From contig NZ_CP071633.1 in the NCBI RefSeq assembly GCF_017357385.1, forward strand, positions 186,001 through 250,000: 64,000 nucleotides of DNA, written 5' to 3'. A program made the position numbers and the translations under genes. Below the pieces are notes generated by a model. The model ran no database searches and had not been told where the DNA came from. It saw nothing but the letters and a program-made list of their open reading frames with translations. This document shows positions 35,265-44,012 of the stretch, piece by piece. Numbering within the stretch: position 1 is the first letter of the stretch; every line of letters begins with the position of its first letter. This DNA is from Rhizobium sp. NZLR1 (GTDB taxonomy: Bacteria > Pseudomonadota > Alphaproteobacteria > Rhizobiales > Rhizobiaceae).

Positions 35265-36071
35265 ATGCTGCGCATATCCCTTCAGACTATGTTGCGCGGA
35301 GCACTGATTGCGGGGGGCTTGGGTATGTTATTGATCGCGGCCGCGCCAATCCAGGCGACCGCGCAAGATCGTACGCCGATGAGGATTGCCGTCGAAGGGG
35401 CATTTCCGCCCTTTAATTACGTCGATGCAAACAACAAGCTTCAAGGCTTCGACATCGATGTTGCCAACGCCCTTTGCGAGGTCGGCAAGTTCGAATGCCA
35501 GTTCATCATCGAGAAGTGGGACGACATAATTCCCGATCTCGTTGCCGATAAATACGACGCGATCATCTCATCCATGTCGATGAGCCTCGAGCGGCGTCAA
35601 AAGGTTGCTTTCACTGAAAAATACTACAACAGCCCGTCCGTGTTCATCGCTCGGAAAGATTCGCCGATCAGCGATGTCAGCCCCGCCGCCCTCAGCGGCA
35701 AGATTCTCGGGGTGACGTCGTCGACAGCGCAGGAATCCTACGCCAACCATCTCTATCCGGAGATGAAAAAGAAGGTCTTTCGGTCTTCGCCTGAATTGTA
35801 CAAGGGGCTGTCGGACGGCAGTGTCGATATCATTCTGGAAGACAAACTCGCCATCTACGACTGGATCGCCAATACGAAGGCTGGAACCTGCTGCGAGTTC
35901 AAAGGACCGGATCTGGTCGACGTCACATACTTCGGTGAAGGTGCCGGCATCGCGTTGCGCCTGGATGACAAGGAACGTCTTACGCGCTTGAACGAAGCGT
36001 TGAAGAGCATCAAGGCGGACGGGACCTATGACATGATCAACGCAAAATATTTCCCGTTCAGCATCCAGTAG
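35265..36071 (+). CDS. Amino-acid ABC substrate-binding protein (SBP family 3)
   Basis: 268 residues. Sec signal peptide at residues 1-35 (hydrophobic core LRGALIAGGLGMLLIAAA, cleavage near ATAQ). Mature part matches lysine/arginine/ornithine-binding proteins: IAVEGAFPPFNYVDANNKLQGFDIDVA at the N-terminus, SMSLERRQKVAFTEKYYNSP, and VDIILEDKLAIYDWI. No permease or ATPase genes adjoin it, so it must use a transporter encoded elsewhere or act as a sensor partner. Divergent from the c-di-GMP gene (101 bases between), which might sense the same ligand. Confidence 0.88.
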   Translation: MLRISLQTMLRGALIAGGLGMLLIAAAPIQATAQDRTPMRIAVEGAFPPFNYVDANNKLQGFDIDVANALCEVGKFECQFIIEKWDDIIPDLVADKYDAIISSMSMSLERRQKVAFTEKYYNSPSVFIARKDSPISDVSPAALSGKILGVTSSTAQESYANHLYPEMKKKVFRSSPELYKGLSDGSVDIILEDKLAIYDWIANTKAGTCCEFKGPDLVDVTYFGEGAGIALRLDDKERLTRLNEALKSIKADGTYDMINAKYFPFSIQ

Positions 36072-36098
36072 TTTCGCAGTAAATGCTTGATAAATGAA

Positions 36099-36125
36099 GG
36101 ATGGCCGGTTTGCGGCCGACCATCC
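36099..36125. terminator. Imperfect hairpin between convergent genes
   Basis: GGATGG (36099-36104) pairs with CCATCC (36120-36125), with GGCCG/CGGCC as a competing inner stem. It lies between the convergent binding-protein and fdhA genes. No T-run is seen, so it is a weak call. Confidence 0.4.
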
Positions 36126-36151
36126 CATCAGGGCTATCTTCGATCGTGCCG

Positions 36152-37342
36152 CTATGCGGCTTTCGCGACGTCTCCATGCGGATCGAGGACATATTTCATC
36201 GCGGCTCCATGGTCGAAGCTCTCATATCCAGCGGCGGCATCGTCGAGCGGGATGACCTTGGCATTGACGATATCGGCAATGGGCAGCCGGTCGTGGAGGA
36301 TCGCCTGCATGAGCTGACGATTGTATTTGAGCACCGGCGTCTGGCCGGTGTGGAAAGATTGCGCCTTGGCCCAGCCGAGACCGAAGCGGAGCGCAAGATT
36401 GCCGTGTTTGGCGGCATTGTCGACGGCGCCCGGATCCTCGGTGACGTAGAGGCCGGGAATACCGATCGAGCCTGCGGCTCGGGTAATCTCCATCATCTGG
36501 TTGAGCACGATCGCAGGCTGTTCGCCGCCCGAATGGCCGCGTGCCTCGAAGCCGACCGCATCGATGGCGCTATCCACCTCGTTGCTGCCGACGACCTGGG
36601 CGATCATGTCGCCAAGACGGTCGCTCTTGGAGAGATCGATCGGTTCGAAACCGACCCTCGCCGCATGCGCCAGACGATCCTTGTTGAAGTCACCGATCAT
36701 GACGACCGCGGCGCCGAGGATGCGTGCCGAAGCCGCAGCCGCAAGGCCGACAGGGCCGGCGCCAGCGACGTAGACGGTCGAGCCGACCCCGACACCGGCG
36801 CGCACTGCGCCATGGAAACCGGTGGGCAGAATATCGGAGAGCATGGTGAGATCGCGGATCTTCGCCATCGCCTTGTCCCGATCGGGGATTTTCAGCAGGT
36901 TGAAATCCGCATAGGGGATGGTGACGTAGCGCGCCTGTCCGCCGATCCAGCCGCCCATGTCGACATAACCATAAGCGCCACCGGCGCGGGACGGGTTTAC
37001 GGTGAGGCAGACACCGGTATCCTGGGACTTGCAGCAGCGGCAACGGCCGCAGGCGACATTGAAGGGTACCGAGACGATATCGCCGATGTCGAGCATCTCG
37101 ACGTCGATGCCTTTCTCGATGATCTCGCCGGTGATCTCGTGGCCGAGGACCAGACCCGGCATTGCCGTGGTACGGCCACGGACCATGTGCTGGTCGGAGC
37201 CGCAAATGTTGGTCGATATTACCTTCAGAATGACGCCGTGTTCGATGCGGCGGCCATCGGGCGCTTCCAGTTTCGGATCGTCGAGATCGCGAACCTCGAC
37301 CTTGCCCGGCCGCAAATAAACGACGCCTCTATTCTTGCTCAT
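36152..37342 (-). CDS. fdhA: Glutathione-independent formaldehyde dehydrogenase
   Basis: 396 residues from the ATG at 37342, with GGGAGGA upstream. Zinc-dependent alcohol dehydrogenase family, formaldehyde dismutase/FdhA branch. Catalytic zinc site STNICGSDQHMV and GHEITGEI; structural zinc cysteines in NVACGRCRCCKSQDTGVC; Rossmann motif GAGPVGLAAAASA. It oxidises formaldehyde to formate with tightly bound NAD. An oxidative demethylase (10370-12524) or betaine catabolism would produce formaldehyde, so it may serve as a detoxification step, though it is not linked in an operon. Confidence 0.92.
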   Translation of the reverse strand: MSKNRGVVYLRPGKVEVRDLDDPKLEAPDGRRIEHGVILKVISTNICGSDQHMVRGRTTAMPGLVLGHEITGEIIEKGIDVEMLDIGDIVSVPFNVACGRCRCCKSQDTGVCLTVNPSRAGGAYGYVDMGGWIGGQARYVTIPYADFNLLKIPDRDKAMAKIRDLTMLSDILPTGFHGAVRAGVGVGSTVYVAGAGPVGLAAAASARILGAAVVMIGDFNKDRLAHAARVGFEPIDLSKSDRLGDMIAQVVGSNEVDSAIDAVGFEARGHSGGEQPAIVLNQMMEITRAAGSIGIPGLYVTEDPGAVDNAAKHGNLALRFGLGWAKAQSFHTGQTPVLKYNRQLMQAILHDRLPIADIVNAKVIPLDDAAAGYESFDHGAAMKYVLDPHGDVAKAA

Positions 37343-38105
37343 GGATTCCTCCCACTTGTTGATGCCTCGAGCTGCAACCGATGCAGTCGATGGCAACCTT
37401 TCCTTCGGCCTGCCTCCTCTGCAGCCCGGTATTCACAACGCGCCGGATATCGCCGCATCGGGCGATATTCGAATTTCACGAATGGACAGATTGGATGGAG
37501 GGAGAGAGTAAACACGATAGGTCTTGCCTGTCGTTCCGCTCGTCATCGCCGATCTGCTGCGTAAGCGCCAGTTTCGGGCTCCAGAACCTCCTTCGATCCA
37601 TCTCGATATCCTTCCGGAACTCTCTCCGGCGATCTCCTTGCGGATTCAGTTCTTATAACAGCTGCCGAGCGGCCGGACCGGCCTTTCAATGGTTCATGTC
37701 GCCAGCTTGCAAGGCGGCGCCTTGAATACCACAAGAAAACCACGCCCGGCGGAAAACAGCGCCCAAAAAAACGACATGGGTGCAATTCAAAGACGACGTC
37801 GGCGAAGCCGCGGCGGCATGCCGCTCCAGCGGATAAGTTGGCCCCTCGAATAGGGCGGTTTTCCGGATCGCTTCAGAAATTTGATCGTAGGCCTCTGATC
37901 AAATAGTTTGAGCATGATGTCGCCCACTGTCGAGCCTCAGTTTGTGCTCTGGAGCCTGATTTGGCTAATTGGCTGTCGCGCTGTGATCACATCTCCTCGG
38001 CCCGCAGCAGATGACGTTTTCAATCGTGATTGGACATCGGCTTCGACCTGAGCCACGCTATTGTTGGGAGCGGACCATCTATTTTTGCGAAGATAGGAGG
38101 CCGGA
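37343..38105. other. 763-base stretch without a recognised gene
   Basis: Contains only short frames with no recognisable motif or ribosome binding site. TTTGAGCATGATGTCG at 37909-37924 resembles the core of common rhizobial intergenic repeats. AGGAGG just before 38106 is the ribosome binding site of the next gene. It could hold the fdhA promoter and possibly an unrecognised small RNA. Confidence 0.45.
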
Positions 38106-38540
38106 ATGGAACAGTATGCACTGGAGCAACTGAAAGCAGTTGCAAAGGTCAGCACGACCTGTAAGCGCCTTGAACTAACGCGGCGCGAACGCATTGAACG
38201 CTGGGCTGAATGTCTCGAACGCAGCCCCAGACCGTATCTTAGAACGCTTCACGAAACCGAATATCAGCCGATCGCAGATCGGTTTGCCTTGCGGGATGAC
38301 GACACCCCGATCTCTGTTGCATTCGCTGATCCCATCCTGCGGGCGGCAGGAATGGAAAATGACAGCTATGGAGAGGCCAGACGGTTCTTCGAACTCAGCG
38401 ACGAGCAGTTGCACGATGTTGTCTGCTTCTGCCATTTTGGTGAACGCGTCAGCGCGGCGACAGTCGCTCGTCGCGTGCGAAAGATGGCAGATCGCAGTCC
38501 AGGCGGTTTTTTCGCTCAGCTCCGTGCGTTCTTTGGCTAG
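38106..38540 (+). CDS. Hypothetical protein
   Basis: 144 residues with a very strong ribosome binding site (AGGAGG seven bases before the ATG). Predominantly helical and charged; an N-terminal segment CKRLELTRRERIERWAECLER and a C-terminal FCHFGERVSAATVARRVRKM resemble short DNA- or protein-binding helices. No signal peptide or membrane segment. No known family recognised. It is isolated, with 763 bases before it and a convergent DMT gene after it. Confidence 0.65.
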   Translation: MEQYALEQLKAVAKVSTTCKRLELTRRERIERWAECLERSPRPYLRTLHETEYQPIADRFALRDDDTPISVAFADPILRAAGMENDSYGEARRFFELSDEQLHDVVCFCHFGERVSAATVARRVRKMADRSPGGFFAQLRAFFG

Positions 38541-38640
38541 CGGCCAGTAGCGCTACGCGCTGTCTGCTGGTTGTGAATGGTCAACCTATTGTTTTGGCAC
38601 GCCTTGTTGCGTGGCGTCTCGTGTTGCGGCCACCTGACAT

Positions 38641-39543
38641 CTAGTCACGTGACCACCGGCCCAGGTTGAAGTCGATCGCCGTGTGCCAGAACACGGCGCC
38701 GAGGATGATCGCCCCGCCGAAATAGGTGGCGACGGGCGGCTGCTCCGAAAACAGCAGCCAGACCCAGAAGGGCGTCAGCACGATTTCCATCGTGCCGATC
38801 AGCGCTGCCTCGGCCGGCGGCATCCGCTTCGCGCCGGCAAGGAATAGCACCAGCGCGAGGGAGAAGTTAGTCGCGCCGAAGGCGGCAAGGACGATCCAGT
38901 TGTGCAGGTCGAGTGAGCCGACCGAACCGAACGGCGCGAAGATGACGAGGGTCAGAAAAGCGCTGACGACAGTCGGCGGCAGGCTCGGCACGCCGGGATT
39001 GATACGCGGAATGATGATAACAAGCGCAAACGACGCGGTCATGCCGAGCGCCAGCAGGTCGCCCCAGCCGGTGCCCCCGCCGATCGACGAGGCGACGATG
39101 ACCGCAACGCCGAAGAGCGAGACGCCGCCGGCAATCAGCGTCCGCCTGGCGACCCTCTCCTTGAGGATGAGCCAGCCGAACAAGGCTGCGATGAACGGCG
39201 TCGTAGCATAGATCATCGTCACATTGGCGACGGTGGTCATATAGAGCGCCCCGATGAAGCAGCCCTGACTGAAGGTCTGGCACGCGATCATCGCAAGTCC
39301 CGAGGGATGGAAAACGGAACGCCATTGCCGCCGCGAGATGCCCCCTTCGAGGAAAAGGCAGGGGATCAGCAGAAACAGGCCGCCGAACAACGACCGCCAG
39401 GCGATCGCCGTCCATACGTCGGTGGTCAGGAGCCGCGCGTAAACGCCGCTCGCACTCCAGGCGAGCGTCGCGGCAACGATGAGAAGCACACCCTTCTCGT
39501 GCTCGCTGCCTGCGAGGCGTGTGGTCGGATTTTCAATGGTCAC
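38641..39543 (-). CDS. DMT superfamily (EamA) transporter
   Basis: About 300 residues with ten hydrophobic segments in two EamA repeats (ATLAWSASGVYARLL... in the first, LLALGMTASFALVIIIPR and LFLAGAKRMPPAEAALIGTMEIVLTPFWVWLL in the second). Probably an exporter of a small metabolite in the inner membrane. I prefer the GTG at 39543 (VTIENPTTRL). An ATG at 39633 would leave only 21 bases to the divergent lysR start and adds residues without a membrane segment. Divergent from the LysR regulator, its likely controller. Confidence 0.82.
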   Translation of the reverse strand: MTIENPTTRLAGSEHEKGVLLIVAATLAWSASGVYARLLTTDVWTAIAWRSLFGGLFLLIPCLFLEGGISRRQWRSVFHPSGLAMIACQTFSQGCFIGALYMTTVANVTMIYATTPFIAALFGWLILKERVARRTLIAGGVSLFGVAVIVASSIGGGTGWGDLLALGMTASFALVIIIPRINPGVPSLPPTVVSAFLTLVIFAPFGSVGSLDLHNWIVLAAFGATNFSLALVLFLAGAKRMPPAEAALIGTMEIVLTPFWVWLLFSEQPPVATYFGGAIILGAVFWHTAIDFNLGRWSRD

Positions 39544-39654
39544 GCAGATGGTCTCAAAGAAGGAAGTCGAACGCGATCCTGTTCTGCGCCGAGAATTGAC
39601 ATTCGACAAACGAATAGTAGAGATGGCAATCATCGATTTTTTCTATGGCTAGCA

Positions 39655-40530
39655 ATGCACCAGCCGATCGAAAGCGACCTGTTGAGAACCTTCCTGGTCG
39701 TCGCCGAGACGTCGAACTTCTCCGTTGCTGCCCAGCGCATCGGGCGGACGCAATCGGCCGTCAGCACCCAGGTCAAGAGGCTCGAGGAGGCGATCGGCGA
39801 AAGTCTTTTCGAACGCGGCGCCCGCGGCGTGCTGCTCACTCGCCAGGGCATGCAACTGGTGCCTTATGCCCGCAGGGTGATCGATCTCCTGAACGAGGCC
39901 GCCGCGACGATCCGCAGTAAGCCTCTCGACGGGCCGGTGCGCATCGGAATTCCCGAGGAATACAGCCAGACGGTGCTGCCGGCCGCCCTTGCGGCTTTTG
40001 CCGTGCGCCATCCTGCGGTCGAGGTCACGGTGTCCTGCGACTACACGGTCCGCAACCTTGCCGCCCTGGAACGGGACGAACTCGATCTCGCCGTCGTTTT
40101 CGACTGGAGCGACCAGAACAAAGGCGAAGTCCTCTGCGTCGATCCGACAGTCTGGGTCACATCGATGGTTCACCGGCTGCACGACATCGATCCGCTGCCC
40201 GTTGCGACCTATCGCAACTCCACGTGGTCACGCGATTTTGCGCTCCGGTCGCTGGAGCAGATCGGCCGCAACTACCGGATCGCCTTCATCGCCGATACCG
40301 GCTCGGGGCTGAAGAATGCCGTGACCGCGGGCCTTGCCGTCACGACGCTTTCCCGCAGCAGCATCCCGCTCGGCTGCCGGGAGCTGACCGCCGAAGACGG
40401 TTTTCCGCCGGTCGATTCCTCGAAGGTCGTGCTTCGCCGGAGCACTTTCCGTTCCAGCGAAGCCGTACGGGAGCTTGCCGAAATGGTGCGCGAAGCCTTC
40501 CAGCCTATGGCGGCGCCGGCGATGGTGTGA
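39655..40530 (+). CDS. LysR family transcriptional regulator
   Basis: 291 residues. The N-terminal winged helix is typical: LLRTFLVVAETSNFSVAAQRIGRTQSAVSTQVKRLEEAIG (residues 8-47), followed by the linker helix and a periplasmic-binding-protein-like effector domain starting at GPVRIGIPEEY. It is divergent from the DMT transporter gene, the usual layout for a LysR regulator and its target. Its 3' end overlaps the convergent CdhR-like gene by 26 bases. Confidence 0.9.
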   Translation: MHQPIESDLLRTFLVVAETSNFSVAAQRIGRTQSAVSTQVKRLEEAIGESLFERGARGVLLTRQGMQLVPYARRVIDLLNEAAATIRSKPLDGPVRIGIPEEYSQTVLPAALAAFAVRHPAVEVTVSCDYTVRNLAALERDELDLAVVFDWSDQNKGEVLCVDPTVWVTSMVHRLHDIDPLPVATYRNSTWSRDFALRSLEQIGRNYRIAFIADTGSGLKNAVTAGLAVTTLSRSSIPLGCRELTAEDGFPPVDSSKVVLRRSTFRSSEAVRELAEMVREAFQPMAAPAMV

Positions 40531-41497
40531 TGCGGCGGCGCAGTCGGCGCCTCGTCTCGGAGGGGCTCTCGGAGAAACTCGCCCGGTAGCTTCTCGCAAA
40601 GGCCGAAGCCGAATTGAAGCCGGTCGCTGCGGCGATGTCGGCGAAGGAGGCTGTCGTCTCGATCACCTTGCGGCGCGCTGTGTTCAGGCGTAGCGCCAAA
40701 TAATGCACATGCGGCGGTGCGCCGATGCTCTGCTGGAAAAGATCCTGCAGATGCCGGGCGCTGATGCCCACCCTGCGGGCAAGCCGCGCGAGCACCAATG
40801 GCTGCTCGATATGCTCCTCCATCAGCCGCACCGCCTGCGTCACGCGGGAATCCTGCATGCGCAGTCCCGCCGAGGCCGCGGCAAGCGGCTCGTCCGCATG
40901 GAAAGACGGATGCTCGTAGCGGAACAGCCGGCTGACTTCGAGCGCCAGCGAATAGCCTTGCCGTTGCCTGATCACCTCCAGCATCAGATCGACGGTCGGA
41001 AGCGATCCCGATGTCGTCAGCCGCTTGCCGTCGATGACGAAACGATCCTTGACGGCCCGCACCTCAGGATAGGCCAGCGCAAAATCCTCATAGTCTTCCC
41101 AGTGAACGGTTGCCGACAGGCCGTCGAGCAGGCTTGCCTCGGCCAGCAGCCAGGTACCGGACTCGATGCCGGCGATTGTCGTACGGTAGCGGGCGGCCTG
41201 CGACAGCTGCATCTTCAGCGCCGGCGTCGCGCTGCGGCGCCAATTATAACTCGCAAGCACGAACAGCGGCGCCTCGTCCCGCGTCGCCTGGAATATCCCC
41301 TGGGCCGGGATGGCGATATCGCTGGTGGTCGGGACCGGCGCTCCATCCGGCGTCAGCAGCCGCCAGCGATAGAGTTCACTGCCGGCGATGCGGTTGGCGC
41401 CGCGCAGCGGCTCGATGACAGACGCGATCAGGATCAGGTTCGCATCCGGCAGGACGAGAAGGTCGATATCAAGCCGTTCAGTCGATCGCTGCAGCAA
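40505..41497 (-). CDS. cdhR: GlxA/CdhR-type AraC family regulator
   Basis: 330 residues. N-terminal DJ-1/PfpI-like (GATase1) domain about residues 1-190, with ASYNWRRSATPALK and ESGTWLLAEASLLDGLSATVHWEDYEDFALAYPEV (the WED motif typical of GlxA and CdhR regulators); C-terminal AraC domain with two helix-turn-helix motifs (PLVLARLARRVGISARHLQDLF and SFADIAAATGFNSASAFARSYR). In Pseudomonas aeruginosa CdhR activates carnitine genes. Here it is divergent from a carnitine operon. Start is probably a TTG at 41497, six bases after AGGGAGG; a GTG at 41503 overlaps that site. Confidence 0.85.
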   Translation of the reverse strand: MLQRSTERLDIDLLVLPDANLILIASVIEPLRGANRIAGSELYRWRLLTPDGAPVPTTSDIAIPAQGIFQATRDEAPLFVLASYNWRRSATPALKMQLSQAARYRTTIAGIESGTWLLAEASLLDGLSATVHWEDYEDFALAYPEVRAVKDRFVIDGKRLTTSGSLPTVDLMLEVIRQRQGYSLALEVSRLFRYEHPSFHADEPLAAASAGLRMQDSRVTQAVRLMEEHIEQPLVLARLARRVGISARHLQDLFQQSIGAPPHVHYLALRLNTARRKVIETTASFADIAAATGFNSASAFARSYRASFSESPSETRRRLRRRITPSPAPP

Positions 41498-41602
41498 GGC
41501 CACCTCCCTGTTGTTCCGATAATGTATCGTTGAGTTCCGAGAATGCAAAGCATCTCCGCCGATCCTGCCGCGTAATGGTTGGTAAGACGGGGAGAAAAAA
41601 AC

Positions 41603-42505
41603 ATGCCTCTTGCGATGAACCGCGATGTTTTCATCACCTGCGCCGTCACCGGCGCCGGCGATACGATTTCCAGATCCAGCCATGTTCCCATTACTCCCAA
41701 GCAGATCGCCGCCTCCGCGATCGACGCCGCCAAGGCTGGGGCGGCTGTTGTTCACTGCCATGTCCGCGATCCTGAAACGGGGGCCGCCAGCCGCCGCAAC
41801 GATCTCTATAGGGAAGTCACCGACCGCATCCGCTCGGCGGATATCGACGTCGTCCTCAATCTCACCGCCGGCATGGGCGGGGATATGATTTTCGGGGATG
41901 TCGAAAGCCCCCTTCCCCTCAATCCGAAGGGCACGGATATGGCAGGGGCCACCGAGCGCGTCAGCCATGTCGCCGAATGCCTGCCGGAGATCTGCACGCT
42001 CGACTGCGGCACCATGAATTTCAACCTTGGCGACTATGTCATGACCAACACGCCTGCCATGCTGCGGGCGATGGCGAAGAAGATGACGGATCTCGGCGTG
42101 CGGCCGGAGATCGAAGCTTTCGACACCGGCCATCTCTGGTTCGCCAAACAGCTTGCCGAGGAAGGCCTCATCGAAGACCCGGTGCTGATCCAGCTCTGCA
42201 TGGGCATTCCGTGGGGCGCGCCCGACGATCTCAATACCTTCATGGCGATGGTCAACAACGTGCCCGATAGCTGGACCTTCTCGGCCTTCTCGATTGGCCG
42301 CAACGCCATGGCCTACCCGGCGGCAGCGGTTCTTGCCGGCGGCAATGTGCGCGTCGGCCTGGAAGACAACCTCTTCGTCGGCAAGGGCCAGCTCGCCACC
42401 AATGCGCAGCTCGTCGAAAAGGCCGTGCAGGTGGTCGAAGGCATGGGGGCGCGGATCATCGGCCCGGAAGACGTGCGCAAGAAACTCAAACTGACGAAGC
42501 GCTGA
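41603..42505 (+). CDS. BKACE family 3-dehydrocarnitine cleavage enzyme
   Basis: 300 residues of the beta-keto acid cleavage enzyme (DUF849) family. Zinc histidines in VVHCHVRDPETG, and conserved SRRNDLYREVTDRIR, LNLTAGMGG, LDCGTMNF, GRNAMAYPAAAVLAGGNVRVGLEDNL. With acetyl-CoA such enzymes cleave 3-dehydrocarnitine to betainyl-CoA and acetoacetate. Substrate is inferred from the next gene, L-carnitine dehydrogenase, seven bases away, and the divergent CdhR-like regulator. First gene of a long operon. GGGGAG precedes the ATG at 41603. Confidence 0.88.
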   Translation: MPLAMNRDVFITCAVTGAGDTISRSSHVPITPKQIAASAIDAAKAGAAVVHCHVRDPETGAASRRNDLYREVTDRIRSADIDVVLNLTAGMGGDMIFGDVESPLPLNPKGTDMAGATERVSHVAECLPEICTLDCGTMNFNLGDYVMTNTPAMLRAMAKKMTDLGVRPEIEAFDTGHLWFAKQLAEEGLIEDPVLIQLCMGIPWGAPDDLNTFMAMVNNVPDSWTFSAFSIGRNAMAYPAAAVLAGGNVRVGLEDNLFVGKGQLATNAQLVEKAVQVVEGMGARIIGPEDVRKKLKLTKR

Positions 42506-42512
42506 GGACGGC

Positions 42513-44003
42513 ATGACAAGGATCAGCAAGGCGGCTTGTATCGGCGGCGGCGTCATCGGCGGCGGGTGGATCGCCCGTTTCCTGCTGGCCGGCATCGACG
42601 TTGATGTGTTCGACCCGCATCCGGAAGCGGGCCGCATCGTCGGCGAGGTGATCGCCAATGCCGAAAGAGCCTATGCCATGCTAACCGGCGCACCGCTGCC
42701 GCCGCGCGGCAGGCTTAGCTTCACCAAGACGCTAGAGGAAGCCGTCACAGATGCGGACTGGATCCAGGAAAGTGTGCCGGAAAGGCTCGATCTCAAGCGC
42801 CGCGTGCTGACCGAGATCGATGCCGTAGCGCGTCCGGATGCGCTGATCGGCTCTTCCACGTCAGGGCTGCTGCCAACCGATCTGCAGCGCGACATGAAGC
42901 ATCCCGAACGCCTGTTCGTCGCTCACCCTTATAATCCCGTCTATCTGCTGCCGCTCGTCGAAATCGTCGGCGGAGAGAAGACCTCGGCGGCGACCATCCA
43001 TGCGGCGATGGAAAAACTGGTCCCGATCGGCATGAAGGGCGTTCATATCGCCAAGGAGATCGAGGCCTTCGTCGGCGACCGGCTGCTCGAAGCACTCTGG
43101 CGCGAGGCCTTGTGGCTCATCCACGACGATATCTGCACCGTCGAGACGCTCGACGACGTCATCCGCTATTCCTTCGGCCTACGCTGGGCGCAGATGGGTC
43201 TGTTCCAGACCTACCGCATCGCCGGCGGCGAGGCCGGGATGCGCCACTTCCTCGCCCAGTTCGGTCCCTGCCTTGCCTGGCCCTGGACCAAGCTCACCGA
43301 TGTCGTCGATCTCGACGATGCACTGATCGAAAAGATCGGCCGGCAATCCGACGAACAGGCGGCCGGTCTCTCGATCCGCGAACTCGAACGCATCCGCGAC
43401 GAAAACCTCGTCGGCGTCCTGCAGGCGCTGAAAGGCGGCGATGGCGGCAAGGGCTGGGGCGCCGGCAAGCTGCTGAAGGATTTCGAGCAATCGCTCTGGG
43501 CAGAAGGCGGCGGTGCGACCGCGTCTTTCGACCCATCGAAACCGCTGCGGCTCATCGAGGCAAAAGTCAGCCCCGCCTGGGTCGACTATAACGGCCATAT
43601 GACCGAGCACCGCTACCTCCAGGTTTTCGGCGACACCTCCGACGCATTGCTGCGCCTCATCGGCGTCGATCTCGCTTATGTCGAGGCGGGGCAGAGCTAT
43701 TACACGGTGGAAACCCACATCCGTCATCTCGGCGAGGCGAAGCTCGGCCAGGCAATCCATGCGACCTGCCGGATTCTGTCCGTCGACGAAAAGCGGCTGC
43801 ATCTCTTCCATACTCTCTACGACACGGCGACGGACGAAGCTCTGGCAACCGCCGAGCACATGCTGCTGCACGTCGACAGCAAGGCCGGCAAGGCTGTGCC
43901 AGCGCCGGCCGCCCTGCTCGACAAGGCGAAGGCGATCGCGAACGCCCATGCGGCGTTGGCGCTGCCTGAAGGCGTCGGCCGCCACATCGGCCAGAAGCGC
44001 TAG
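42513..44003 (+). CDS. lcdH: L-carnitine dehydrogenase fused to a 4HBT thioesterase
   Basis: 496 residues. Residues 1-320 are a 3-hydroxyacyl-CoA dehydrogenase-type enzyme: Rossmann motif CIGGGVIGGGWIARFL, ESVPERLDLKR, SSTSGLLPTDLQ, and AHPYNPVYLLPLVEIVGG with the catalytic histidine. Residues about 345-480 are a hot-dog thioesterase: AWVDYNGHMTEHRYLQVFGDTSDA, where the aspartate in VDYNGHM is the usual catalytic residue. The dehydrogenase converts carnitine to 3-dehydrocarnitine with NAD; the thioesterase can release glycine betaine from betainyl-CoA produced by BKACE. Such a fusion is known in rhizobia, while P. aeruginosa has separate cdhA and cdhB genes. Confidence 0.92.
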   Translation: MTRISKAACIGGGVIGGGWIARFLLAGIDVDVFDPHPEAGRIVGEVIANAERAYAMLTGAPLPPRGRLSFTKTLEEAVTDADWIQESVPERLDLKRRVLTEIDAVARPDALIGSSTSGLLPTDLQRDMKHPERLFVAHPYNPVYLLPLVEIVGGEKTSAATIHAAMEKLVPIGMKGVHIAKEIEAFVGDRLLEALWREALWLIHDDICTVETLDDVIRYSFGLRWAQMGLFQTYRIAGGEAGMRHFLAQFGPCLAWPWTKLTDVVDLDDALIEKIGRQSDEQAAGLSIRELERIRDENLVGVLQALKGGDGGKGWGAGKLLKDFEQSLWAEGGGATASFDPSKPLRLIEAKVSPAWVDYNGHMTEHRYLQVFGDTSDALLRLIGVDLAYVEAGQSYYTVETHIRHLGEAKLGQAIHATCRILSVDEKRLHLFHTLYDTATDEALATAEHMLLHVDSKAGKAVPAPAALLDKAKAIANAHAALALPEGVGRHIGQKR

Positions 44004-44012
44004 AGGATCAAC

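Noticed and set aside
36101..37564. 487-codon plus-strand frame
   Set aside because: Antisense to fdhA, whose zinc motifs are unmistakable.
41504..42658. Upstream in-frame extension of the CdhR-like gene to 42658
   Set aside because: This part is antisense to the BKACE gene and has no domain; the ribosome binding site near 41504-41509 supports a start at 41497.
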